From NCBI RefSeq assembly GCF_004353825.1, contig NZ_SMNA01000003.1, positions 248,001-312,000 on the forward strand: a stretch of 64,000 nt of DNA. The letters run 5' to 3'. The notes beneath the pieces were generated by a model that was not told the DNA's origin, made no database searches, and saw only the letters and a list, made by a program, of their open reading frames with translations. The DNA is from Occultella glacieicola (lineage in GTDB: Bacteria; Actinomycetota; Actinomycetes; Actinomycetales; Beutenbergiaceae). Below, piece by piece: positions 44,750 to 52,858 of this stretch (position 1 is the first letter of the stretch; every line of letters begins with the position of its first letter). The position numbers and the translations under genes were made by a program.

Positions 44750-45247
44750 GTGGAAGACGCCGTCGATGCCCGTCTGCAGCAGTGGAACGTGGTCCGGCCC
44801 GATCTCGACGTCTCCGCCATGGGCGTGATCGGCCGCCTGTCCCGACTGACCCGGCTGCTCGAACATGCCCTACAGGAGGTCTTCGATGCGCACGGTCTCC
44901 AGCCCGGCGAGTTCGACCTGCTCGCCACCCTCCGGCGAGCGGACCCGGAGAGCACCGGCCTGACCGCCGTGGCGTTGGCGCGCGCGGCGATGCGGACCTC
45001 CGGGGCGATCACCAATCGCCTCGACCGCCTGGTCGCGAAGGGGCTCGTGCGTCGCGACGTGGACGAGTCGAACCGACGGGCCATCCTGGTCACGCTCACG
45101 CCGGACGGACGCACCGTGCTGGACGCCGCCCTGGCCGATCACGTCGCGAACGAGGAGCGTTTGCTCGCCGCTCTCGAGGCACCCGAACGCGAACAGTTGG
45201 CGAGCCTGTTGCGCACCCTTCTGCTCGCACACGGCGACCGAGCCTGA
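44750..45247 (+). CDS. MarR-family transcriptional regulator
   Basis: A 165-aa dimeric winged-helix repressor. The HTH region spans about residues 55-115, with LTAVALARAAMRTSGAITNR, LDRLVAKGLVRRDVDESNRR and AILVTLTPDGRTVLDAAL, the MarR wing and beta-hairpin. Start GTG 44750 has GAGGAG 6 bases before it; GTG 44744 is the alternative. It probably represses itself and the divergent EamA exporter. Confidence 0.92.
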   Translation: MEDAVDARLQQWNVVRPDLDVSAMGVIGRLSRLTRLLEHALQEVFDAHGLQPGEFDLLATLRRADPESTGLTAVALARAAMRTSGAITNRLDRLVAKGLVRRDVDESNRRAILVTLTPDGRTVLDAALADHVANEERLLAALEAPEREQLASLLRTLLLAHGDRA

Positions 45248-45292
45248 CCGGCCTGGCCTGACCGTTCGCCGCGGCGCCCCCTCACCGTTCGC

Positions 45293-45700
45293 CTACGGCG
45301 TGGCGTGCGGCGCGACCATCGGCGCACCGATCCGCGTGATCCGATCCTGCCCCCACGCACCCAGCGGGGCGAGTGCCGCGTTCAGCGCGACGCCCACCTC
45401 GGTCAGGGAGTACTCCACGCGGGGCGGGACCTCCCGGTACACCTCGCGATGGACGAGCCCATCCGCCTCCATCTCCCGCAGGTGCTGGACGAGCATCTTC
45501 TCGCTCACCCCCGGCAGGCCACGTCTGAGCGCGGAGAATCTCCGCGTGCCGTGATCGAGCTCCCACAGGATGAGCGACTTCCACTTGCCGGTGATCACAT
45601 CCATGGCGGCGTCGATGCCGCAGATGTAGGGGCCCTGCCGAGGGCTCGGCGACACCGCCTCGGCGGAACCCGCTGACGCTGTGACCTCGATACTTACCAT
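45293..45700 (-). CDS. HxlR-family transcriptional regulator
   Basis: A 135-aa winged-helix regulator. The family core CGIDAAMDVITGKWKSLILWEL starts at residue 27, with its Cys at the position often used for redox or electrophile sensing in YodB/HypR relatives. RRFSALRRGLPGVSEKML and LTEVGVALNAALAPLGAWG follow. It is divergent from two imine-reductase-like genes, and its start codon lies inside an inverted repeat, so autoregulation and control of those genes are likely. GATACT is 6 bases upstream of the ATG. Confidence 0.92.
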   Translation of the reverse strand: MVSIEVTASAGSAEAVSPSPRQGPYICGIDAAMDVITGKWKSLILWELDHGTRRFSALRRGLPGVSEKMLVQHLREMEADGLVHREVYREVPPRVEYSLTEVGVALNAALAPLGAWGQDRITRIGAPMVAPHATP

Positions 45701-45712
45701 GCGGTGAGTATC
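45689..45712. promoter_or_regulatory. HxlR operator overlapping divergent -10 boxes
   Basis: GATACTTACC (45689-45698) and GGTGAGTATC (45703-45712) form a 10-bp inverted repeat with one mismatch and a 4-base centre. It recalls the TACT...AGTA operators of HxlR/YodB proteins. Each arm holds GATACT oriented towards one of the two genes, usable as -10 boxes. The dyad covers the HxlR start codon. Confidence 0.72.
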
Positions 45713-45778
45713 GCACTCCGAAGTGGGTACTTGTGGAGCGGTGCGCGGCGACGCAGGCTCGAGGAGATGACTCCCTCA

Positions 45779-46747
45779 ATGAATCCGCCACCGTCCTCCC
45801 CCATCACGACCGCAACGCCGCCGACCTCGGCGGCCAACACCTCGACCACCTCGGACTCCCCGGCGCGGCCGCGGGTGAGCATCCTCGGACTCGGTGTCAT
45901 GGGCGCCGCGCTGGCCGGCGCACTGCTCGCGGCCGGGTACCCCACCACCGTCTGGAACAGGACGCCGGGCAGAGCCGAGCCGCTACGCCGCAGCGGCGCC
46001 GCAGAAGCCGCCTCCCCGACCGAGGCGGTCACCACGGCCGACCTGGTGATCGTCTGCGTGTTCGACCACGCCTCGGTGCACGACGTGCTCGATCCGCTCG
46101 TCGAGCACCTCGACGGCATCGACCTCATCAACCTCACCACCACCACGCCTGAGGAGGCCCGCGAGCTCGCGGCCTGGTCCTCGACCCGGGGCATCAACTA
46201 TCTCGACGGCGGCATCATGGCCGTGCCGGCGATGATCGGGCAGGACGGCTCGTCGATCCTCTACAGCGGCGCAGCCGAGGTGTTCCAGCGACACGAACGA
46301 CTCCTGGGCAGCTGGGGCGAGGCCACCTACTTCGGTGGGGATGCCGGACTGGCCTCGCTTGAGGACCTCGCGCTCCTGTCCGGCATGTACGTCATGTTCG
46401 CCGGACTCCTGCACGGTATGGCGATGGTCGCCTCCGTGGGGGTCAGCGCGAGCACGTTCGTCACGCGGGCCCAGCCCTTCCTGGCCGCCATGACCGAGAC
46501 CTTCCCGGCCTTCGCCGAGACCATCGACAGCCGTCGGTACGACGCGCCCGACCGGCAGAGTCTGGAGTTCTCCGACCTCGGCAACCTCGTCCGGGCCAGC
46601 ACCGAGGCCGGCATCAGCCCGGCCGTGGTGCAGATGGTGCAGGACCTGATCATGCGCCAGCGCGACGCGGGCTTCGGCGACGAGGACTTCTCCCGCATCT
46701 ACGAGAGCATCGCCCACCCAGTCACCACCGAATCGAGTGCCTCATGA
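45779..46747 (+). CDS. Imine-reductase-like NAD(P)-dependent oxidoreductase (Asp type)
   Basis: A 322-aa enzyme of the beta-hydroxyacid-dehydrogenase/imine-reductase group. It has the NADP Rossmann motif SILGLGVMGAALAGALLAAG, with TVWNRTPGRAE binding the 2'-phosphate, then the imine-reductase pattern INLTTTTPEEARELAAW, INYLDGGIMAVPAMIGQDGS and DAGLASLEDLALLSGMYV. Asp196 sits where imine reductases carry their catalytic Asp or Tyr. The helical C-terminal half would form the dimer. Residues 1-30 are a Pro/Thr/Ser-rich extension. ATG 45779 follows GAGGAG by 12 bases; ATG 45767 is the alternative. Natural substrate unknown. Confidence 0.85.
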   Translation: MNPPPSSPITTATPPTSAANTSTTSDSPARPRVSILGLGVMGAALAGALLAAGYPTTVWNRTPGRAEPLRRSGAAEAASPTEAVTTADLVIVCVFDHASVHDVLDPLVEHLDGIDLINLTTTTPEEARELAAWSSTRGINYLDGGIMAVPAMIGQDGSSILYSGAAEVFQRHERLLGSWGEATYFGGDAGLASLEDLALLSGMYVMFAGLLHGMAMVASVGVSASTFVTRAQPFLAAMTETFPAFAETIDSRRYDAPDRQSLEFSDLGNLVRASTEAGISPAVVQMVQDLIMRQRDAGFGDEDFSRIYESIAHPVTTESSAS

Positions 46748-47679
46748 CCACCCGGACCGAGACCGGCGCCCAGCATCAGCCTGCCACCACCGTCCCCGTC
46801 ACCGTGCTCGGCCTCGGCCCGATGGGGCAGGCCATGGGGCACGTCCTGCTCGCGGCCGGCCATCCGGTCACCGTCTGGAACCGGACGTCGGCGCGCGCAG
46901 ACACCCTCGTCTCGGCGGGGGCGACGCCGGCGCCGGACCCGGGCTCCGCCGTCGCGAGCAGTGAGCTGGTGATCCTCAGCCTCACCGACTACCAGGCGAT
47001 GTACGACATCCTCGGCGACCACACCGACGCACTGCGCGGTCGTCTGCTCGTGAACCTCAGCTCGGACACCCCGGAACGCACCCGTGAAGCCGCCGACTGG
47101 GCAGGTCAGCACGGCGCCCGGTTCCTGACCGGCGGTGTGATGACGCCCCCGCCGACCATCGGCACGGAAGGTGCCTACGTCTACTACAGCGGACCACGCC
47201 CCGACTTCGAGGCTCATTCGGCGGCCCTGTCCGTGATCGGCGAACCGCGGTATGTCGGCGAGGACCCGGGGCTCGCCCAACTCCTCTACCAGGCGCAGCT
47301 GGACGTGTTCCTGACGGGGTTGGCCGGCCTCCTGCACGCGACCGCACTCGCCGGTAGCGGCGGCGTCAGCGCCGCCGAGTTCGTGCCGCAGGCGTTGGAG
47401 ACACTCACCGGCATCCCGGCCATGATCGAGGACGGTGACGCGCTCGGGACCGCGTTGGACGCACGCTCCCATCCCGGCGACCTCGGCACGACCACCATGA
47501 TGGGCGCCACGGCCGACCACATCGCGGCCACCTCGGCGGCGGCCGGCCTGGACCTCGTCCTGCCCGACGCCGTGGCCTCGCTCTACCGGCGAGCCATCCG
47601 CGCGGGCCACGGGGCCGACAACTGGACCTCGCTGATCGAGGTGATCCGCGCGGGAGTGCTCACCCCAGCCGCGCCCTGA
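46744..47679 (+). CDS. Imine-reductase-like NAD(P)-dependent oxidoreductase (Tyr type)
   Basis: Paralogue of the preceding enzyme, 311 aa, starting at an ATGA overlap so that the two are translated together. It has VLGLGPMGQAMGHVLLAAGH, TVWNRTSARAD, LLVNLSSDTPERTREAADWA, FLTGGVMTPPPTIGTEGAYV and DPGLAQLLYQAQLDVFLTGL. Tyr182 occupies the position that is Asp196 in the neighbour, so the pair covers both known catalytic types of imine reductase. A heteromer or opposite stereopreference is possible. Its 3' end overlaps the convergent phosphotransferase gene by 20 bases. Confidence 0.85.
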   Translation: MTTRTETGAQHQPATTVPVTVLGLGPMGQAMGHVLLAAGHPVTVWNRTSARADTLVSAGATPAPDPGSAVASSELVILSLTDYQAMYDILGDHTDALRGRLLVNLSSDTPERTREAADWAGQHGARFLTGGVMTPPPTIGTEGAYVYYSGPRPDFEAHSAALSVIGEPRYVGEDPGLAQLLYQAQLDVFLTGLAGLLHATALAGSGGVSAAEFVPQALETLTGIPAMIEDGDALGTALDARSHPGDLGTTTMMGATADHIAATSAAAGLDLVLPDAVASLYRRAIRAGHGADNWTSLIEVIRAGVLTPAAP

Positions 47680-48577
47680 GCCACGCCAGGGCGACCTCCC
47701 CCTGCGCGCGCTGGAACGTGCGCAGGTGGGGGATGCCGGGTGGCGGCTCCTGCAGCGAGCCGTGGACGAAGAATCCGGTCACGGCCGCGACCAGCGCCGT
47801 GACGGCGTCGGGGTCGGCGCCGACGCTGAGCGGATGCGCCCGCCAGATCTCCTCCGGATCGCCGCCGCCCTCGAGGCCGATGCTCGGCAGCATCAGGACC
47901 AGGTCCACCCACGGCGCGCCGGACGCCGCGTACGGCCAGTCCACCACGAGCATCCGGCCGCCGGCGCGGACCAGGTTGTCCGAGCGGATGTCACCGTGCA
48001 CGAGGGCATCCCCGGCGACCGCCTCCCGCCAACCGTCGGCGCGGTCCGCGAGGGACTCCAGGTTGGCCGCGACCCACGGGTCCCAGCCCGACGGCGCCCG
48101 ACCGGACTCCAGGATCCGGTGCCACTCCTCGAAGGCGTGCCCGGAACTCATCGGGCCGATCAGGTCCGTCCGGGGCGCCTCGATGCGGCCGAGCGCGTCG
48201 AGCAGTTCCAACGTCTCGCGCAGGTCGTCGGTGCGCCATGGCGTGCTCGGGCCGGACCCGTCCGCGGCGTCGAAGCCGACGGCGACCCAGTCGCCCTCGT
48301 CCAGGGTCCACCGCCATCGGGGTGTGGGCACCCGCTCCGGAAGCACCGCGGCCACCGCGGCCTCCTGCCGGTACAGCTCGGCGCTGCGCTCGTGGAAACT
48401 CGTGGCGACCGCCTTGACGAACACCCGCTCGCCGTCCGCCGTGACCAGCGTGGCCGCCATGCCGGGGCTGTACCCGCCCTCGTGGCTGTGCGCGGCGACC
48501 ACCTCGCCGGTGCGCTCGGCGATCAGCGAGCGGACGCCGTCGGGCAGGCCGGCCCAGGCGAGCCGGGTGCGGCTCAC
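47660..48577 (-). CDS. Aminoglycoside-phosphotransferase-like kinase (APH family)
   Basis: A 305-aa small-molecule kinase-like protein. The catalytic loop is VHGDIRSDNLV at about residues 190-200, and the metal-binding Asp lies in LVVDWPYAASGAPWVDL. The ATP-binding Lys is in RVFVKAVAT. Members phosphorylate aminoglycosides, homoserine, choline or other alcohols, and the substrate is unknown. Its ATG overlaps the etfA stop by 4 bases, so it is co-translated with the electron-transfer flavoprotein genes, an unusual association. Confidence 0.87.
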   Translation of the reverse strand: MSRTRLAWAGLPDGVRSLIAERTGEVVAAHSHEGGYSPGMAATLVTADGERVFVKAVATSFHERSAELYRQEAAVAAVLPERVPTPRWRWTLDEGDWVAVGFDAADGSGPSTPWRTDDLRETLELLDALGRIEAPRTDLIGPMSSGHAFEEWHRILESGRAPSGWDPWVAANLESLADRADGWREAVAGDALVHGDIRSDNLVRAGGRMLVVDWPYAASGAPWVDLVLMLPSIGLEGGGDPEEIWRAHPLSVGADPDAVTALVAAVTGFFVHGSLQEPPPGIPHLRTFQRAQGEVALAWLRARLG

Positions 48578-49575
48578 GACTGCGCGGCCCGGCGGGAGCG
48601 GATCGCGGCCGCGGCGGCGGGCAGGATCTCGTGCAGGTCACCGATCACCGCGAAGTCGCTGAGCTCCACCAGTGGTGCCTCGGAGTCGGTGTTCACGGCG
48701 ATGATCGTGCGGGCCGCCTGCATGCCGCCGTGGTGGTGCGGCGCCCCGGAGATGCCGGCGCCGATGTAGACGCGCGGGGCGATCGTCACGCCGGTCTGCC
48801 CCACCTGGGCGTCGTGCCCGATCCAGCCCTCGTCGACGGCGTCCCTGGTGGACCCGATCGCGGCACCGAGGGCGTCGGCCAGGTCCTCGACGGGCCCGAA
48901 GTCACCGGCCGTGCCACGGCCACCGGCGACCACGACGGCCGCCTCCGCGAGCGCCGGGCGCACCACACCGCTCGCATCCGCCGACACCTCGTGCACCACC
49001 CGGTCCAGGAGTTCCAGACCGGCCGGGGACGAGGCCGCCACCGGCAGGCCCTCCACCGCGGCCGCGCCCCGTGACGCAGCGGCCTGCGCGGTCAGGGCGT
49101 TCGGGCGCAGGGTCGCCACGGCGGCCTGCGTGGTGACGGCGCACTCGGTGTCCCAGGTGCCCGCGAAGACCCGTTTGCCGCCGACCAGCCGGCCACCGGC
49201 GTCGGCGAGGGAGGTCACATCGATCAGCAGGCCGGCTCCGGTGCGCCACGCGGTGTGCGCGGCGATCTCCTTGTTCACGAACGAGGAGGTCAGCAGCACC
49301 AGGCCGGCGCCCGTGTGCGCGGCGGCGGCGGCGACGGCGACGGCCGCCACCGCCGGGATCTCTCGTGGGGCCTCGCCCAGGTCGGCGAACAGGACCCGGT
49401 CCACGCCGGCGTCGGCCAGCTGGTCCAGCGCGGGCGTGCTCGGCTCGGCGAGGGTCAGCGCCACCGGCATGCCCAGGGTCCGGGCGAGGGTGAGCGCCTC
49501 CAGCGCGGGTGAGCGCAGGGCTGCGTCGGCGTTCTCGATCAGGACCAGCACGGTCCGGACAGCGGTCTCGGTCAC
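48574..49575 (-). CDS. etfA: Electron transfer flavoprotein subunit alpha
   Basis: Alpha subunit of ETF, 333 aa, which binds FAD and passes electrons from acyl-CoA and other dehydrogenases to the respiratory chain. The C-terminal FAD domain has VVVAGGRGTAGDF, then GAAIGSTRDAVDEGWIGHDAQVGQTG, IAPRVYIGAGISGAPHHHGG and the terminal IIAVNTDSEAPL region. GTG 49575 gives the usual N terminus, and GTG 49587 is possible. It follows etfB by 14 bases. No ETF:quinone oxidoreductase is in the window. Confidence 0.94.
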   Translation of the reverse strand: MTETAVRTVLVLIENADAALRSPALEALTLARTLGMPVALTLAEPSTPALDQLADAGVDRVLFADLGEAPREIPAVAAVAVAAAAAHTGAGLVLLTSSFVNKEIAAHTAWRTGAGLLIDVTSLADAGGRLVGGKRVFAGTWDTECAVTTQAAVATLRPNALTAQAAASRGAAAVEGLPVAASSPAGLELLDRVVHEVSADASGVVRPALAEAAVVVAGGRGTAGDFGPVEDLADALGAAIGSTRDAVDEGWIGHDAQVGQTGVTIAPRVYIGAGISGAPHHHGGMQAARTIIAVNTDSEAPLVELSDFAVIGDLHEILPAAAAAIRSRRAAQS

Positions 49576-49589
49576 GGGTTCCACCACTC

Positions 49590-50372
49590 TCAGATGAGGT
49601 CGTTGCTGATCAGGTAGTCGGCGAGCGCGCGACCGCCGGAGGAGTCGGAGTCGGTGACGATCTCGGGCTCCGGCCGCGGCGGGCGGGGATCGGTCCGCAG
49701 GACCTCGGTCCGGTTGGTCGACGCGCCGTCGGCCAGTCCCAGGTCGGCGGCGCCGAGCACCTCGATCTCCTTCGCGCGGGCGGCCATGATCTCCTTGAAC
49801 TTCGGGAGCCGCGGGGTGTTGGCGAGGTCCGTCACGGCCACCACCGCCGGCAAGGTCGCGCGCAGGGTCTCGGTGACACCGTCGAGTTCGCGCCGAGCGA
49901 TGAGAGCGCCGTCGGAGTAGGTCAGTTCCTGCACCACGGTCAACTGCGGCAGGTCAAGGGCGGCCGCGAGCAGCGACGGCACCACCGCGCCGAGCCCGTC
50001 GAGGGCTGCCATCCCGGTGAGGACCACGTCCACGTCACCGATACGCCGGATGGCCGCCGCGAGCGCGGTGGCGGTGCCGAAGTAGTCGGCGCCGGCCAGT
50101 GCGTCGTCGGTGATCCGGATGCCACGGTCGGCGCCCATCTGCAGGGCGCGGCGCACGGCGTCCGCGGCGACGTCCGGGCCGAGGGTGAGCGCGATGATCT
50201 CGTGCTCACCGTCACCGGCAGCGGCCACGAGCGCGAGCGCCGCCTCGACGGCGTTCTCGTCCACCTCGTTCATGGTTCCGTCGTCGGCGCTACGAACCAC
50301 CCGGTGCTCGGCGGTGAAACCACGGGTCGATTGCAGGTCCGGGACATGTTTGACACAGACTACGATTCGCAT
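49590..50372 (-). CDS. etfB: Electron transfer flavoprotein subunit beta
   Basis: Beta subunit of ETF, 260 aa. It has MRIVVCVKHVPDLQS, MNEVDENAVEAALAL, the AMP-binding region VLTGMAALDGLGAVVPSLLA, and the family signature VTDLANTPRLPKFKEIMAARAKEIE. ATG 50372 is favoured, with CAGGCT exactly 6 bases upstream suggesting a leaderless transcript. Forms the etfB-etfA-phosphotransferase operon. Confidence 0.95.
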   Translation of the reverse strand: MRIVVCVKHVPDLQSTRGFTAEHRVVRSADDGTMNEVDENAVEAALALVAAAGDGEHEIIALTLGPDVAADAVRRALQMGADRGIRITDDALAGADYFGTATALAAAIRRIGDVDVVLTGMAALDGLGAVVPSLLAAALDLPQLTVVQELTYSDGALIARRELDGVTETLRATLPAVVAVTDLANTPRLPKFKEIMAARAKEIEVLGAADLGLADGASTNRTEVLRTDPRPPRPEPEIVTDSDSSGGRALADYLISNDLI

Positions 50373-50378
50373 AGTCAC

Positions 50379-50384
50379 AGCCTG
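50379..50384 (-). promoter_or_regulatory. Predicted -10 box of etfB (leaderless)
   Basis: CAGGCT on the minus strand, separated by 6 bases from the ATG, the same spacing as at glgE, trpS and the sugar ABC operon. No ribosome-binding site is present. Confidence 0.45.
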
Positions 50385-50445
50385 CCACTGCCGGGCCCCT
50401 GGCCGGAATTCCGCCCCCGCTCGCCTCCGACGGATCGACCACCTG

Positions 50446-52668
50446 ATGTTGTTCACCGAGACCGACCCACCCAGTACCGCGACGCCCCGGCTGACCGGCG
50501 TCGAACGGGCCGTCGGGAGCGCACGGCACCAGGACACCTACGGCACCCGTCTCGTGCCCGGCGGGGTCGACACCGTGGTGCACGCGCCGCACGCGACCGC
50601 CGTCGAGTTCTGCCTGCTCGACGGCGAGGGCGAGCAGGCCACCGAGCGCCGGTTCCGGCTCCTGGTGGGCGAGCACGGCCGCTGGCACGGCCACATCCCC
50701 GGGGTCGGCCCGGGCCAGCGGTACGGGCTGCGCGTGCACGGACCCTGGGACCCGGCGCACGGCCACTTCCACAACCCGCACAAGCTGCTCGCGGACCCCT
50801 ACGCCCGGGCGATCGTGGGCTCGCTCGACCTGGTCCCGGCCGTCTACGGGCACGTCGTCGACGACCGCCTCCGCCCGGTCCCCGGCCAGGACGGGCGGGA
50901 CGAGCGGGACAGTGCGCCGCACGTTCCCCACGGCGTGATCGTCGACGACCACTTCGACGACGAGCCCGTGCAGCACCCGGACACCCCGTGGGGCCGCACC
51001 GTGATCTACGAGGCGCACGTGCGCGGACTGACCCAGCGGCTGCCCGGGGTGCCCGAGCACCTGCGCGGCACGTACGCCGGCCTGGCCCACCCCACGACGG
51101 TGGCGCACCTGCGTGACCTGGGCGTCACCGCCGTCGAACTTCTGCCGATCCACGCGAAGGTGACCGAGCCGGCCCTCACCGAGCGCGGCGTCGTCAACTA
51201 CTGGGGCTACAACACGCTCGGCTACTTCGCGCCGGAACCGGCCTACGCCACCCAGGCGTCCCAGGCAGCTGGCCCGGCCGCGGTGCTCGCCGAGGTCAAG
51301 GGCATGGTCAAGCTCCTGCACGAGGCCGGTATCGAGGTCATCCTCGACGTGGTCTACAACCACACCTGCGAGGGCGGCACCGACGGGCCGCTGCTGTCCT
51401 GGCGGGGGCTGGACAACGTCGGGTACTACCTGCACGACGGCGCCGGGCACAGTCGCTACCTCGACGTCACCGGGTGCGGCAACTCGCTGGACTTCCGCAA
51501 CCAGCACGTGGTCCGGATGACCCTCGACTCGCTGCGGTACTGGGCGGCGGAGGTGGGCGTCGACGGGTTCCGGTTCGACCTCGCCGTCACCATGGGCCGC
51601 AAGGGCACCACGTTCCTGCCCGACCACCCGTTCCTGGTCGCGCTGGCCTGCGACCCGGTCCTCGGCGGGCGCAAGCTGATCGCCGAGCCGTGGGACCTGG
51701 GTCCGGGCGGCTGGCGCACCGGACAGTTCACGGCACCGGTCGCGGAGTGGAACGACCGCTACCGCGACGTGCTGCGGACGTTCTGGATCTCCGACGCCGC
51801 GGCCACCGTGAACGGCGGACACGGCCACGACCTGAGGGACCTGGCCACCCGGCTCGCGGGCTCGGCGGACATGTTCGCGCAGTCCCCCGTCCCGGGCGGA
51901 CGGGGGCCGATCGCCAGCCTCAACTTCGTCACCGCCCACGACGGTTTCACGCTGCGTGATCTGGTCTCCTACGACCACAAGCACAACGAGCTCAACGGTG
52001 AGGACAACCGGGACGGGACGGACAACAACCGGTCCTGGAACCACGGCGTCGAGGGTGAGACGGACGAGGCCGAGATCCTCGCGCACCGTCGGCGCACCAT
52101 GCGCAACATCCTCGGCACGATGATGGTCTCGGCCGGTGTCCCGATGATCACCGCCGGGGATGAGTTCGGGCGCACCCAGCACGGCAACAACAACGCCTAC
52201 TGCCACGACGACGAGTCCGTCTGGGTGGACTGGGACCTGGCCGACTGGCAGCACGAGCTGCGGGCCACCACCGCGCACCTGCTCACCCTGCGCCGGCAGA
52301 ACCGGGTGCTGCGGCCGGCCCGGTTCCGGCCGTTCGACCCACGCTCGTTCCGGTCCCGGCCCGCGCTGGCCTGGTTCGACGAGCACGGCGCCACCATGTC
52401 GCTGGAGCGCTGGCACGACGTGAACCGGCGGGTCCTGCAGATGTTCCGCGGCGGCGAGCGAGCCGACGAACGGGACGCGTTGATCGTGATCAACGGCGCG
52501 GCGAACCCCGTGCCCGTGACCCTCTCCAGCGACGGCCCGGAGTTCTACGAACTGGTCTGGGACTCGGCCTGGGAGCACCCGGACGAGCGGCCCGGCTCGG
52601 CGACCGTGCCCGCCGGGACCACGCTCGAGGTCCCGGAGTTGAGCATGCGGATCTACCTGCAGGCGTAG
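50446..52668 (+). CDS. glgX: Glycogen debranching enzyme GlgX
   Basis: A 740-aa GH13 isoamylase-type enzyme that removes alpha-1,6 branches from phosphorylase-limit glycogen. An N-terminal CBM48-like beta domain (about residues 35-160; YGLRVHGPWDPAHGHFHNP) precedes the barrel. Catalytic residues are Asp378 in GVDGFRFDLAV, Glu414 in LIAEPWDLG and Asp499 in FVTAHDGFTLRDLVSY. NYWGYNTLGYFAPEPAYAT is the isoamylase/GlgX signature. ATG 50446 gives the family start; the longer open frame overlaps etfB. Divergent from etfB. Confidence 0.95.
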   Translation: MLFTETDPPSTATPRLTGVERAVGSARHQDTYGTRLVPGGVDTVVHAPHATAVEFCLLDGEGEQATERRFRLLVGEHGRWHGHIPGVGPGQRYGLRVHGPWDPAHGHFHNPHKLLADPYARAIVGSLDLVPAVYGHVVDDRLRPVPGQDGRDERDSAPHVPHGVIVDDHFDDEPVQHPDTPWGRTVIYEAHVRGLTQRLPGVPEHLRGTYAGLAHPTTVAHLRDLGVTAVELLPIHAKVTEPALTERGVVNYWGYNTLGYFAPEPAYATQASQAAGPAAVLAEVKGMVKLLHEAGIEVILDVVYNHTCEGGTDGPLLSWRGLDNVGYYLHDGAGHSRYLDVTGCGNSLDFRNQHVVRMTLDSLRYWAAEVGVDGFRFDLAVTMGRKGTTFLPDHPFLVALACDPVLGGRKLIAEPWDLGPGGWRTGQFTAPVAEWNDRYRDVLRTFWISDAAATVNGGHGHDLRDLATRLAGSADMFAQSPVPGGRGPIASLNFVTAHDGFTLRDLVSYDHKHNELNGEDNRDGTDNNRSWNHGVEGETDEAEILAHRRRTMRNILGTMMVSAGVPMITAGDEFGRTQHGNNNAYCHDDESVWVDWDLADWQHELRATTAHLLTLRRQNRVLRPARFRPFDPRSFRSRPALAWFDEHGATMSLERWHDVNRRVLQMFRGGERADERDALIVINGAANPVPVTLSSDGPEFYELVWDSAWEHPDERPGSATVPAGTTLEVPELSMRIYLQA

Positions 52669-52673
52669 CCGCT

Positions 52674-52775
52674 GCGTCACTGACCCGCCTCCCGGGTCAC
52701 CGACGCGGGGGCCGCGAAACACCAGGCGACACCCACCGTTGCGTCACTGACCCGCCTACCGGGTCAGTGACGCAA
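52674..52775. repeat. Two REP-like palindromes between glgX and the FAD dehydrogenase gene
   Basis: The first hairpin, 52674-52706, pairs GCGTCACTGACCCG with CGGGTCACCGACGC. The second, 52739-52775, pairs TTGCGTCACTGACCCG with its exact reverse complement over 16 bp around a 5-base loop. The two share the same core, so they are copies of one element in direct array. They may terminate glgX transcription or be members of a dispersed REP family. Confidence 0.8.
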
Positions 52776-52845
52776 CCACCGGCGAACCGGCCGCCTGCGC
52801 GGCGGCGAGCCGACGCCGTCGGGCATCGTGCCCCCACCGCCTGAC

Positions 52846-52851
52846 TAGGCT
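52846..52851 (+). promoter_or_regulatory. Predicted -10 box of the FAD dehydrogenase gene (leaderless)
   Basis: TAGGCT ends 7 bases before the ATG, with no ribosome-binding site between. Confidence 0.5.
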
Positions 52852-52858
52852 TGGCGGC

